Shown: positions 24,226-31,493 of the stretch, piece after piece
Numbering within the stretch: position 1 is the stretch's first letter
Layout of the letters: each line of letters opens with the position of its first letter
From: Streptomyces silaceus
Lineage (GTDB): Bacteria > Actinomycetota > Actinomycetes > Streptomycetales > Streptomycetaceae
Direction: 5' to 3'
Assembly (NCBI RefSeq): GCF_001419745.1
Contig: NZ_LIRJ01000059.1
Location: 1-35,745, forward strand
DNA length: 35,745 bases
Translations under genes and position numbers: made by a program
Notes under the pieces: model-generated
What the model saw: only the letters and a program-made list of their open reading frames with translations
Database searches by the model: none
What the model was told of the DNA's origin: nothing

Positions 24226-25623
24226 ATGGCGTCCACGACGATCGACGACTTGGCCCTGTCCGACTTCAGAAGGGCGTTCCGCGGGGAGGTGGTCCTGCCC
24301 GGTGACCTCGACTACGACGAGGCCCGCCGGATCTGGAACGGCACCATCGACAAGTACCCGGCTCTGATCGCCCGGTGCACGGGGACGGACGACGTCGTCG
24401 CCGCGGTGAACTTCGCCCGCACCAACGGCCTGCTCGTCGCCGTGCGCGGCGGCGGGCACAGCATGGCCGGGCACTCGACCTGTGACGGCGGGATCGTCAT
24501 CGACCTCTCACCGATGAGTTCGGTCAGGGTGAGCCGCGCGCGACAGCGCGCCCGGGTACAAGGAGGCTGCCTGCTCGGGGCCTTCGACACGGCGACCCAG
24601 GCGCACATGCTGGCGACCCCGGCCGGCGTGGTGTCCCACACCGGCCTCGGCGGTCTGGTGCTGGGCGGCGGATTCGGCTGGCTCAGCCGCAAGTACGGCC
24701 TGTCGATCGACAATCTGCTCTCCGTCGAGCTGGTGACCGCCGACGGGCGGGTGCTCACGGCGTCCGAGACGGAGAACGCCGAGCTGTTCTGGGGGCTGCG
24801 CGGCGGCGGCGGAAACTTCGGCGTCGTCACCGAGTTCGAGTTCAAGCTGTACAAGGTGGGGCCGGTCCGCTTCGCCAGTGCGTACTTCTCCCTCGACGAG
24901 GGACAACAGGTGCTGCGGGCCTGGCGGGACCAGATGGCCGAGGCCCCGGACGAGCTGACGTGGGCGTGCTATCTGCGCCTCGCCCCTCCGCTGCCCGAGC
25001 TGCCCGACGAGCTCCGGGGCAAGCCGGTGATCTGCGCGATGGGCTGCTGGGTGGGCGATCCCCACGAGGGCGAACGGCGGATCGAGTCCTTCCTCACGTG
25101 CGGCAAGGCATACGGGGTGACCAAGGCGACGCTTCCGTACCGCAGTCTGCAGGCGTACTCCTTCCCGGGCGCCGTCGTGCCCGACCGCGTATACACCAAG
25201 AGCGGCTACATGGCGGAGCTGACGGACGAGGCCATCGACGTCGCCCTCGGCAGCGCCGCCCGGCTGAACTCGCCGTTCTCCCAGCTGGAGCTGCTGTATC
25301 TGGCGGGTGCGGTGGCGCGGGTCCCGGACGACGCCACCGCGTACAACAACCGCCGCTCCCCGTTCGTCCTCAACTTCGCCTCTGCCTGGATGAAACCCAC
25401 CGACGACGCCGAGCACGTCCGGTGGGCACGCGAGGGGTTCGAGGCGTTCGGCCCGCACCTGACCAGGGGCGGATACGTGAACTTCATGAACCCGACCGAG
25501 GGAGAACGCACCGAGGACTCCTACGGCCGGGCCAAGTTCGCCCGCCTCCAGGCGCTCAAGGCCGCCTACGACCCCGACAACCTGTTCCGCCTCAATCCCA
25601 ACATCACGCCTGCCACGCGCTAG
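24226..25623 (+). CDS. encM: FAD-dependent 'favorskiiase' EncM
   Basis: A 465-residue oxidase of the berberine-bridge/VAO type, almost exactly the length I recall for EncM (464). The FAD-binding domain has RGGGHSMAGHSTCDG, with His78 in the position of covalent FAD attachment, and GGLVLGGGFGWLSRKYGLSIDNLL; there is no Cys for a second bond. Thr139, Tyr249 and Glu355 fall on the numbers I remember for EncM catalytic residues. The BBE domain ends the protein (YVNFMNPTEGERTEDSYG, YDPDNLFRLNPNI). EncM uses a flavin-N5-oxide to oxidise the ACP-bound poly-beta-ketone and trigger the Favorskii-type rearrangement of enterocin. RBS AGGAGG (24209-24214). Confidence 0.93.
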   Translation: MASTTIDDLALSDFRRAFRGEVVLPGDLDYDEARRIWNGTIDKYPALIARCTGTDDVVAAVNFARTNGLLVAVRGGGHSMAGHSTCDGGIVIDLSPMSSVRVSRARQRARVQGGCLLGAFDTATQAHMLATPAGVVSHTGLGGLVLGGGFGWLSRKYGLSIDNLLSVELVTADGRVLTASETENAELFWGLRGGGGNFGVVTEFEFKLYKVGPVRFASAYFSLDEGQQVLRAWRDQMAEAPDELTWACYLRLAPPLPELPDELRGKPVICAMGCWVGDPHEGERRIESFLTCGKAYGVTKATLPYRSLQAYSFPGAVVPDRVYTKSGYMAELTDEAIDVALGSAARLNSPFSQLELLYLAGAVARVPDDATAYNNRRSPFVLNFASAWMKPTDDAEHVRWAREGFEAFGPHLTRGGYVNFMNPTEGERTEDSYGRAKFARLQALKAAYDPDNLFRLNPNITPATR

Positions 25624-25641
25624 CGCGTCGGGCACACCTGT

Positions 25642-25688
25642 CGCCCCGGGCCCGCCGGAGATCCCCCACTCTCCCGTGGCCCGGGGCG
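25642..25688. repeat. 11-bp inverted repeat between encM and encN
   Basis: CGCCCCGGGCC (25642-25652) and GGCCCGGGGCG (25678-25688) are exact reverse complements around a 25-nt loop, in the 95-nt gap between the two genes. It may attenuate or stabilise the transcript inside the operon; the long loop makes full termination less likely. Confidence 0.5.
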
Positions 25689-25718
25689 ATGTCACGTCGC
25701 CGATCCCAAGGAGCAGCC

Positions 25719-27260
25719 ATGCCGTTGGAGCGCTTCAACCTCTCCACCCTCGTCGACCGGAATCTCGACGACGGCCGCGGTGACAAGACCGCGTTCCACT
25801 GCGGCGACGAAGCGGTCACCTACGACGAACTGTTCGGCCGCGTGTGCGCGATGGGCCGGGCGCTCGGCGCGCTGGGTGTCCGGCGCGAGGAGCGGGTGCT
25901 GCTCGCGCTCGACGACTCACCGGACTTCGTCGCCGCCTTCCTCGGTGCGATCAGGATCGGTGCCGTGCCGGTGCCGGTGAATCCGCGTTCCCGCACCGGG
26001 GACTTCCGCTTCTTCGTCGACGACAGCTACGCCAAGGTCGTCATCGCCGACACGCCGCTGAGCGACACCCTGTCCTCGGTGCTGAAGGGCACGGGCGTCA
26101 CGGTCATCGGTACACGGGCCGGTGAAGGGGCCCTGTCCCTGCCGGAGCTGCTCGCCGCCGACTCCGGCGAGCTCACCCCCGCGGACACCCATGGTGAGGA
26201 CGTGGCGTTCTGGCTCTACAGCTCCGGCTCGACGGGACGGCCCAAGGGCGCGGTCCATCTGCAGCGGAACGTTGTGTCGACCTGCCGTCAGTACGCCGGG
26301 CAGGTCCTCGGGGCCACGCACCAGGACGTGCACTTCTCCTCGACGAAGCTCTTCCACGCCTACGGCCTGGGCAACGGCCTGACCTTTCCCCTCTGGTTCG
26401 GGGGTTCGTCCGTGCTGATGCGCGGCCGACCGACACCGGACGCGGTCCTCGACACCGTCGAGCGGTTCCGGCCCACGCTCTTCTTCTCCGTACCGACGCT
26501 GTACAACGCGATGCTCCACACGCCGGGCGCGGCCGGGCGTGACCTGTCGTCGGTGAGGCTGTGCGTCTCGGCCGCCGAGTCGCTGCCGGCGTCCGTCTGG
26601 CGCTCCTGGCACGACGTGTTCGGGCTGTCGATCCTCGACGGCGTGGGCTCCACCGAGATGCTGCACATCTACTGCAGCAACACTCCGGGGGCGGAGCGAC
26701 CCGGCTCGGCCGGCAGGGCCGTGCCCGGCTACGAGATCAAGCTGGTGGACGCCGAGGGACGGCGTCCCGAACCGGGTGGGAGCGGAGTGATGCACGTGCG
26801 CGGCGGGAGCGCGCTCTCGGGCTACTGGCACCGCACGGAGAGCTCCCGGGCCGCCCTGCACGGCGACTGGTATCGCACGGGTGACCGCTACCGGGTGGAC
26901 GAGGACGGATTCCACTGGTTCGAGGGCCGGGACGACGACATGATCAAGGTCGGTGGGCTGTGGGTCGCGCCGACGGAGATCGAGGACGTGCTCCTCGACC
27001 ACCCGCGGGTCCTGGAGGCGGCCGTCGTCGGTGTGCGGCAAGCCGACGGGCTGAGCAGGATCAAGGCGTTCGTCGTGCCGCTGGACGCCGCTCATGTGGA
27101 TCAGCTTGCCGCGCAGCTCCAGCGCTGGTGCAAGGAGCACCTGCAGCGCTACCAGTTCCCCCACGCGGTCGAGTTCGTCGGCGAACTGCCCAAGACGGCC
27201 ACGGGCAAGATCCGCCGGTTCGAGCTGCGTGCGTGGGGACTGGACCGCGGGGTCGCCTGA
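25719..27260 (+). CDS. encN: Benzoate-activating acyl ligase (EncN)
   Basis: A 513-residue ANL enzyme of the benzoate-CoA ligase group. P-loop YSSGSTGRPKG, the KLFHAYGLGNGLTFPL segment characteristic of benzoate ligases, DGVGSTEMLHIY, RTGDRYRVDEDGF, GRDDDMIKVGGLWVAPTEIE, and the catalytic Lys (residue 497) in TATGKIRRFEL are present. In the enterocin pathway EncN activates free benzoate and loads the ACP, which lets benzoate bypass the PAL route. The ATG at 25719 follows AAGGAG (25708-25713) at 5 nt. It is the last gene of the plus-strand core operon, with a 23-bp hairpin after it. Confidence 0.93.
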   Translation: MPLERFNLSTLVDRNLDDGRGDKTAFHCGDEAVTYDELFGRVCAMGRALGALGVRREERVLLALDDSPDFVAAFLGAIRIGAVPVPVNPRSRTGDFRFFVDDSYAKVVIADTPLSDTLSSVLKGTGVTVIGTRAGEGALSLPELLAADSGELTPADTHGEDVAFWLYSSGSTGRPKGAVHLQRNVVSTCRQYAGQVLGATHQDVHFSSTKLFHAYGLGNGLTFPLWFGGSSVLMRGRPTPDAVLDTVERFRPTLFFSVPTLYNAMLHTPGAAGRDLSSVRLCVSAAESLPASVWRSWHDVFGLSILDGVGSTEMLHIYCSNTPGAERPGSAGRAVPGYEIKLVDAEGRRPEPGGSGVMHVRGGSALSGYWHRTESSRAALHGDWYRTGDRYRVDEDGFHWFEGRDDDMIKVGGLWVAPTEIEDVLLDHPRVLEAAVVGVRQADGLSRIKAFVVPLDAAHVDQLAAQLQRWCKEHLQRYQFPHAVEFVGELPKTATGKIRRFELRAWGLDRGVA

Positions 27261-27283
27261 GGAGCGCGGAGGCGCGGCGGCCC

Positions 27284-27339
27284 CACGACGTACCCGTACC
27301 GCCCGTGGCGGCGGCTACGGGCGGTACGGGTACGTCGTG
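27284..27339. terminator. 23-bp perfect hairpin, bidirectional terminator
   Basis: 27284-27306 (starting CACGACGTACCC) is the exact reverse complement of 27317-27339, with a 10-nt loop. It stands between the ends of convergent encN and the SnoaL-like gene. No mismatch over 23 bp is unusually good even for this genus. Confidence 0.9.
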
Positions 27340-27392
27340 CGGGTATGCGAGTGCGGCGGGCTCCGTTGACGTATTCCGGATGCGTGACCCGG

Positions 27393-27782
27393 CTATGCGG
27401 CAGCGGCGTCGGGGCTGACGTGCAGTCCCGCCAGACGCCAGCGGTCGTCCTGCCGCACGGCGATCAAGGTGAAGCGGAACGCGCCGCTCGCGTCGTCGCC
27501 GTTGTTGGTGCTCTGCTGTCTCTGGGCGACCAGGACGACCGCGGTGTCCCCGTAGGCCCGCACCTGCGTGTCGCCGACCTCGAAGGCGGTGGTGCGTACG
27601 GCGCCCGAGCGGTAGCGCGCCAGCCACTGGTCCCGGGCGCGCAGATAGCCCTTGGGGCCGACGCCGATGAAGTCGTCGGTGAGCAGGACGCCCAGTGCCG
27701 CCCAGTCACCGGCCAGTTCGGCCGCGCTCCAGTCCTCGACCAGGTTCAGCACGGCTCGTTCGGTTGCGGTGGTGGTTGCCAT
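27393..27782 (-). CDS. SnoaL/DUF4440-like small protein
   Basis: A 129-residue protein with the NTF2-like pattern: an N-terminal helix (ERAVLNLVEDWSAAELAGDWAALGVLLTDDFIGVGPKGYL), then strands around VRAYGDTAVVLVAQRQQ and FRFTLIAVRQDDRWRLAGLHVSP. This resembles the ketosteroid-isomerase-like DUF4440/SnoaL group. It sits at the place of encO in the enterocin cluster as I recall it; I do not remember an assigned function. The ATG at 27782 has AAGGAG 6 nt upstream. It is 44 nt downstream of encP on the same strand and probably cotranscribed with it. It could be a stabilising or cyclase-like factor. Confidence 0.8.
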   Translation of the reverse strand: MATTTATERAVLNLVEDWSAAELAGDWAALGVLLTDDFIGVGPKGYLRARDQWLARYRSGAVRTTAFEVGDTQVRAYGDTAVVLVAQRQQSTNNGDDASGAFRFTLIAVRQDDRWRLAGLHVSPDAAAA

Positions 27783-27826
27783 ACAAGCTCCTTCGGCGCT
27801 GATGGGGAGTGCGGGTCGGGTGCGGC

Positions 27827-29398
27827 TCACCTGCCGCTCGGCGACGGCCCCGCGGAATCCGCGGCCAGCAGGTCGGCCGCCAGCGCCTCGACGTAGTCCG
27901 TGATGGTCTCGTCGCGGTCCAGGAAGGGGACGATCTTGCGGGTCCGCTCGTAGAGGGGCCGGGTCCACGAGGAGAGCCCGTCCGCGCCCCGGATGTCGAC
28001 GGCCTGGCAGGCACAGAGAAGTTCGAAGGCGACCACGTACGCCGTGTTGGTCAGGACCTCGCGGGCACGGCGCGCGGCGACGAAACCGAAGGACACGATG
28101 TCCTGGAAGTCCGCGGTGGTGGTCAGGGACTGGATGGACATCGGCACGGTGAGCGCGCGGGTCTCGGCGGTGAGCGACGCCGTCATGAACTGGCCGCCCA
28201 TCAGGCCGAGCCGCAGGCCGGGATCGACACTGCACAGGAACGCGGGCAGGCCGTTGCTGTTGCTCTTGTCGAGGAAGCGGTCCACACGGCGGTTGGCGAG
28301 GTTCGTCACCGTGGTCAGGGCGATCGAGAGGTGGTCCATCGCCATGGACACGTACTGCCCGTGGAAGTGGCCGTTGTGGAAGACCTCGGCCTCTTCGGGG
28401 AGCACGATCGGGTTGTCGTTGGAGGAGTTGAGCTCGTCCTCCAACGTCTCGGCGATCCGTGCGAGGCAGTCCACCACGGGGCCCAGGATCTGCGGGGTGC
28501 AGCGGATCGAGTACGCGTCCTCGATCGCCAGTGAGCCCGCCTTGGCGGCCGTGCCCATCTCACCGGCGAGCGTGCGCTCGGTGTCCTGTTCGTTGACCGC
28601 GAGCCCGGAGTCGGCGAGCCCTTCCCACAGGCGCCGCGCGACCTCGCGCTGCCCCTTGTGGGGCTTGACGGTGTGCACACGCGGATCGAAGGGCTTCATC
28701 ATGCCCGCGAGGCCCTCGACGGACAGCGCCGAGACCATCTGGTAGGTGTCCACGAGCCGTTGGGCGGCCCGGTAGACCATCGTGCCGAGGCCGACCATTC
28801 CGGAGGTGCCGTTGATGAGCGCCAGGCCGTCCTTGTAGCCGAGCTCCATCGGCGCTATCCCCGCCTCGGCCAGCGCCTCCGCTCCGGGCAGGGTGCGACC
28901 GCCGAGCCGGGCCTTCCACTGCCCCGCACAGACGAGGGCGATCGCCGCCAGCGGGCCGAGGTCACCGCTGGTGCCCAGGGAGCCCTTCTGCGGCACGCAC
29001 GGCACGATGCCCGCGTTGAGCACGGCGACGAGCGTGTCCAGGTTCGCGGGCGTGACCGCGGAGTTGCCGCGGGCCAGGGAGACGATACGGGAGAGCATGA
29101 CGGCGCGGACCGTGGTGTCGTCGAGGTACTCCCCGACGTTGGTCGCGACCGCGTTGATCAGGTTCTCCTGGAGGCGGCGGGCGTGCGTCACGGGGACGAG
29201 GTGGTCGACGAAGCCGCCCATGCTCGTGTTGACCCCGTAGATGACCCGCTCGTCCTCGACGAACTTCTCCAGGATCTCCCGCGAGGAGTGGACCCGCGCC
29301 CGTACCGGAGCGGCGAGTTCGACGGGAGTGCGCTGCTCGGCGACGTTCTCGACCTGGTGAAGCCGGACACGTTCCCCTGACTCTACGACGAATGTCAC
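27827..29398 (-). CDS. encP: Phenylalanine ammonia-lyase (EncP)
   Basis: A 523-residue MIO-dependent ammonia-lyase converting L-Phe to trans-cinnamate. The MIO-forming triad is Thr143-Ser144-Gly145 in KGSLGTSGDLGPLAAIALV, a Thr in place of the usual Ala, as I recall for EncP and AdmH. The catalytic Tyr54 is in VIYGVNTSMGG; NSSNDNPI and ADFQDIVSFGFVAARR are further family motifs. The GTG at 29398 has AAAGGA about 7 nt upstream and gives the family N-terminus (VTFVVES); the open frame reaches 29485 without similarity. Bacterial PALs are rare, so this gene is the best single marker of a benzoyl-primed pathway. Confidence 0.94.
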   Translation of the reverse strand: MTFVVESGERVRLHQVENVAEQRTPVELAAPVRARVHSSREILEKFVEDERVIYGVNTSMGGFVDHLVPVTHARRLQENLINAVATNVGEYLDDTTVRAVMLSRIVSLARGNSAVTPANLDTLVAVLNAGIVPCVPQKGSLGTSGDLGPLAAIALVCAGQWKARLGGRTLPGAEALAEAGIAPMELGYKDGLALINGTSGMVGLGTMVYRAAQRLVDTYQMVSALSVEGLAGMMKPFDPRVHTVKPHKGQREVARRLWEGLADSGLAVNEQDTERTLAGEMGTAAKAGSLAIEDAYSIRCTPQILGPVVDCLARIAETLEDELNSSNDNPIVLPEEAEVFHNGHFHGQYVSMAMDHLSIALTTVTNLANRRVDRFLDKSNSNGLPAFLCSVDPGLRLGLMGGQFMTASLTAETRALTVPMSIQSLTTTADFQDIVSFGFVAARRAREVLTNTAYVVAFELLCACQAVDIRGADGLSSWTRPLYERTRKIVPFLDRDETITDYVEALAADLLAADSAGPSPSGR

Positions 29399-29560
29399 GT
29401 TTGCGTCCTTTGAGTTGCCGTGAAGACCTGTTGCAGGGATGTCGATCTGCTTGCGTCTCACGGCAATGTGTCGCCAGGCGGTCAAGTGCGGCTCCAGTCA
29501 GGAGCAAGCGGGTCCGGAGGGACAGCCGGTCATCTGCGAGAAGGGTGCCGCGCCCCGCTC

Positions 29561-30766
29561 TCACCACCGCACGGGCAGTCGCCGCGGTCCGCGTACCTGG
29601 AGCCCCGACCTCCACGCGATGTCGCGCGCGTCGGCGGCCGACCGCAGCGCGGGGAACCGGGCGAGCAGCGCCGTCAGGGCGACGTTCAGCTCCATTCTGG
29701 CCAGTTGGGCACCCACGCAGTGGTGCATCCCATGTCCGAAGCCGATGTGCACGTTGCGCTCCCGGCCGAGATCCAGTCGCGCCGGCTCGTCGAACGCCTC
29801 GGGGTCGCGGTTGGCCGAGACGGTCGGCGCGAACACGGTCTCCCCCGGGCGGATCCGCGCACCGCACAGCTCCACCTCTTCGAGGGCGACCCTGGACCGG
29901 AAGGCCCCGGAGCCCAGGGGGACGTACCGCAGGAGCTCCTCCACGGCGGCGGGCATCAGCTCCGGCCGTGCGCGCAATGCGGCCAGCTGGTCCGGGTGGT
30001 GGAGCAGCACGTGGGTGAAGTTGGTGATCTGGGCGGCGGTGGTCTCGTGGCCCGCGATGAGCAGGTCCCGCGCGAGGGCCACGACTTCGCCGTCGTCGAG
30101 GCGGCCGTCCTCGCTGTCCCGCACCCGCACCAGCTCGGCGAGCAGCCCGTCGGACGGCTCTTCTCGCAGCCGGGCCACCAGACCGGCGAAGTAGCGCGTC
30201 AGCTCCGCGTCGGCCGCCGCCATCTCCCGCTCGTCGCAGGCCGTGGTGGAGAGCAGGGCGTGGGACCGGCGCACCAGGTTCGCGTGGTCGGCGTACGGGA
30301 CGCCGAGCAGTGCGCAGATCACGCGGACGGGCAGGGGCAGCGCGAAGTGGGTGACCAGGTCCGCGGGCGCGCCCGAGACCTCCATGGCGTCGAGCAGTTC
30401 GTGCGCGATCGCCTCCGTCGCGGGCCGCAGGTCGTTCATGCGGCGCACGGTGAACGCGCCCATGACCGTGCGGCGCAGCCGAGTGTGGTCGGGCGGGTCG
30501 AGGGACATCAGCAGCCCCTCGCCGGCGGGGACCGGCTGCAATCGGGGCACGTCGGCGTGCGTCGTCGCCGCGCGGCCGAAGCGGGGGTCGCCGAGCACCC
30601 GCTTCACGTCCTCGTACCGCGTCACCAGCCAGGCGTCGCCCCCGTACGGCAGCCGCACCCGGCAGAGAGGTTCGCTCGCGCGCAGGGCGGCGAACTCCGG
30701 TTCCTCCTCCAGGCCGGGCGCCGAGGCGAAGGGGAAGGTCCGGGGTGCCGCCTCACCGGTGGTCAT
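29561..30766 (-). CDS. encR: Cytochrome P450 hydroxylase (EncR)
   Basis: A 401-residue class I bacterial P450. The I-helix oxygen-activation motif is AGHETTAAQ, the K-helix Glu-x-x-Arg is EELLR, and the heme loop FGHGMHHCVGAQLARME supplies the Cys ligand. In the enterocin pathway EncR hydroxylates 5-deoxyenterocin to enterocin. The ATG at 30766 has GGGGAG 5 nt upstream and overlaps the end of the TetR gene by 14 nt; a GTG 6 nt earlier is less likely. It needs a ferredoxin partner, but none is encoded in the 162 nt before encP, which appear empty, or elsewhere in the cluster. Confidence 0.92.
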   Translation of the reverse strand: MTTGEAAPRTFPFASAPGLEEEPEFAALRASEPLCRVRLPYGGDAWLVTRYEDVKRVLGDPRFGRAATTHADVPRLQPVPAGEGLLMSLDPPDHTRLRRTVMGAFTVRRMNDLRPATEAIAHELLDAMEVSGAPADLVTHFALPLPVRVICALLGVPYADHANLVRRSHALLSTTACDEREMAAADAELTRYFAGLVARLREEPSDGLLAELVRVRDSEDGRLDDGEVVALARDLLIAGHETTAAQITNFTHVLLHHPDQLAALRARPELMPAAVEELLRYVPLGSGAFRSRVALEEVELCGARIRPGETVFAPTVSANRDPEAFDEPARLDLGRERNVHIGFGHGMHHCVGAQLARMELNVALTALLARFPALRSAADARDIAWRSGLQVRGPRRLPVRW

Positions 30767-31409
30767 GGGCACTCCCCGCGCTCAGGGCCGGAGGTGCCGG
30801 TGGCCCACCCGGCCCGAAGACGCCGTCGAGGTGGTACCTCAGAACTCCCTTCGCGTCTTCGGCGGTCCGCTGGCCCACCAGCACGCTCGTGCCGAGGCCG
30901 TGGCTGAGGCCGAGCAGCCGGGCCGCTTCCACGGTGACGTCCAGACCCCGGTCCAGCTCCCCGTCTTCCTGAGCCTCTTCGAGCACCTCCGCCAGCTGGC
31001 GCTCGAAGCGGTTGGGCCCTTCGACGAACGGTTTCGCGGCCAGGTCCGGATCGGTCATCGCCAGCACGGCGTACGAGGTCCACACGAGGCGGAAGGTGCG
31101 GCTCTGCTCGGTCGTGGGGAACGACTCCTCGAGCAGTTCCTCGACGTAGGCGCGCGTCGTCTCCGGCCGCGGCGAGCGGGCCATGCGGTCCGCCCACCGC
31201 TCGCTGCTCCGCCGCTCCAGATGCTGCAGCGCGGCATGCATCAACTCGGCCTTGCCATCGAAGTAGTACTGCACCACGCGGAGCGAAACGCCCGCCTCGG
31301 CGGCCACCGATCTCATCGTCACGGCGTGCAGACCCTCCCGCCCCGCGAGGCGCACCAGCCCCTCGATGATCAGAACACGGCGCTCGGCATGGTCGACGAT
31401 CTTCGGCAC
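30753..31409 (-). CDS. TetR-family repressor beside the exporter gene
   Basis: A 218-residue TetR-family protein. The N-terminal HTH is LVRLAGREGLHAVTMRSVAAEAGVSLRVVQYYFDGKAELM (residues ~17-57), followed by a helical ligand domain. The GTG at 31409 follows AGGAGGAAG on the minus strand. It is divergent from the MFS exporter gene with a palindromic operator in the 84-nt gap, the classic arrangement for a repressor that is released by the exported compound. It overlaps encR, so it may also set P450 levels. It sits where I recall encS. Confidence 0.88.
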   Translation of the reverse strand: MPKIVDHAERRVLIIEGLVRLAGREGLHAVTMRSVAAEAGVSLRVVQYYFDGKAELMHAALQHLERRSSERWADRMARSPRPETTRAYVEELLEESFPTTEQSRTFRLVWTSYAVLAMTDPDLAAKPFVEGPNRFERQLAEVLEEAQEDGELDRGLDVTVEAARLLGLSHGLGTSVLVGQRTAEDAKGVLRYHLDGVFGPGGPPAPPALSAGSAHDHR

Positions 31410-31433
31410 GGTCTTCCTCCTGGACCCGGGTGC

Positions 31434-31459
31434 TTTTAGGATACGCCCGTATCCAAAAA
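31434..31459. promoter_or_regulatory. Palindromic operator between the tetR-like and exporter genes
   Basis: GGATAC (31439-31444) and GTATCC (31449-31454) flank a 4-nt centre, with TTTT/AAAA outer arms (31434-31437, 31456-31459) around one mismatch. The length and symmetry fit a TetR-dimer site. It lies 25 nt from the TetR start and 35 nt from the exporter start, so binding would block both. Confidence 0.78.
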
Positions 31460-31493
31460 AGCTACGCGAGATCGCCAGAGAGACAAGAGGCCC

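Noticed and set aside
29439..29560. Cys-containing plus-strand frame that might be a ferredoxin
   Set aside because: The Cys spacing does not fit a 3Fe-4S or 4Fe-4S protein, and the frame continues as the antisense shadow of encR.
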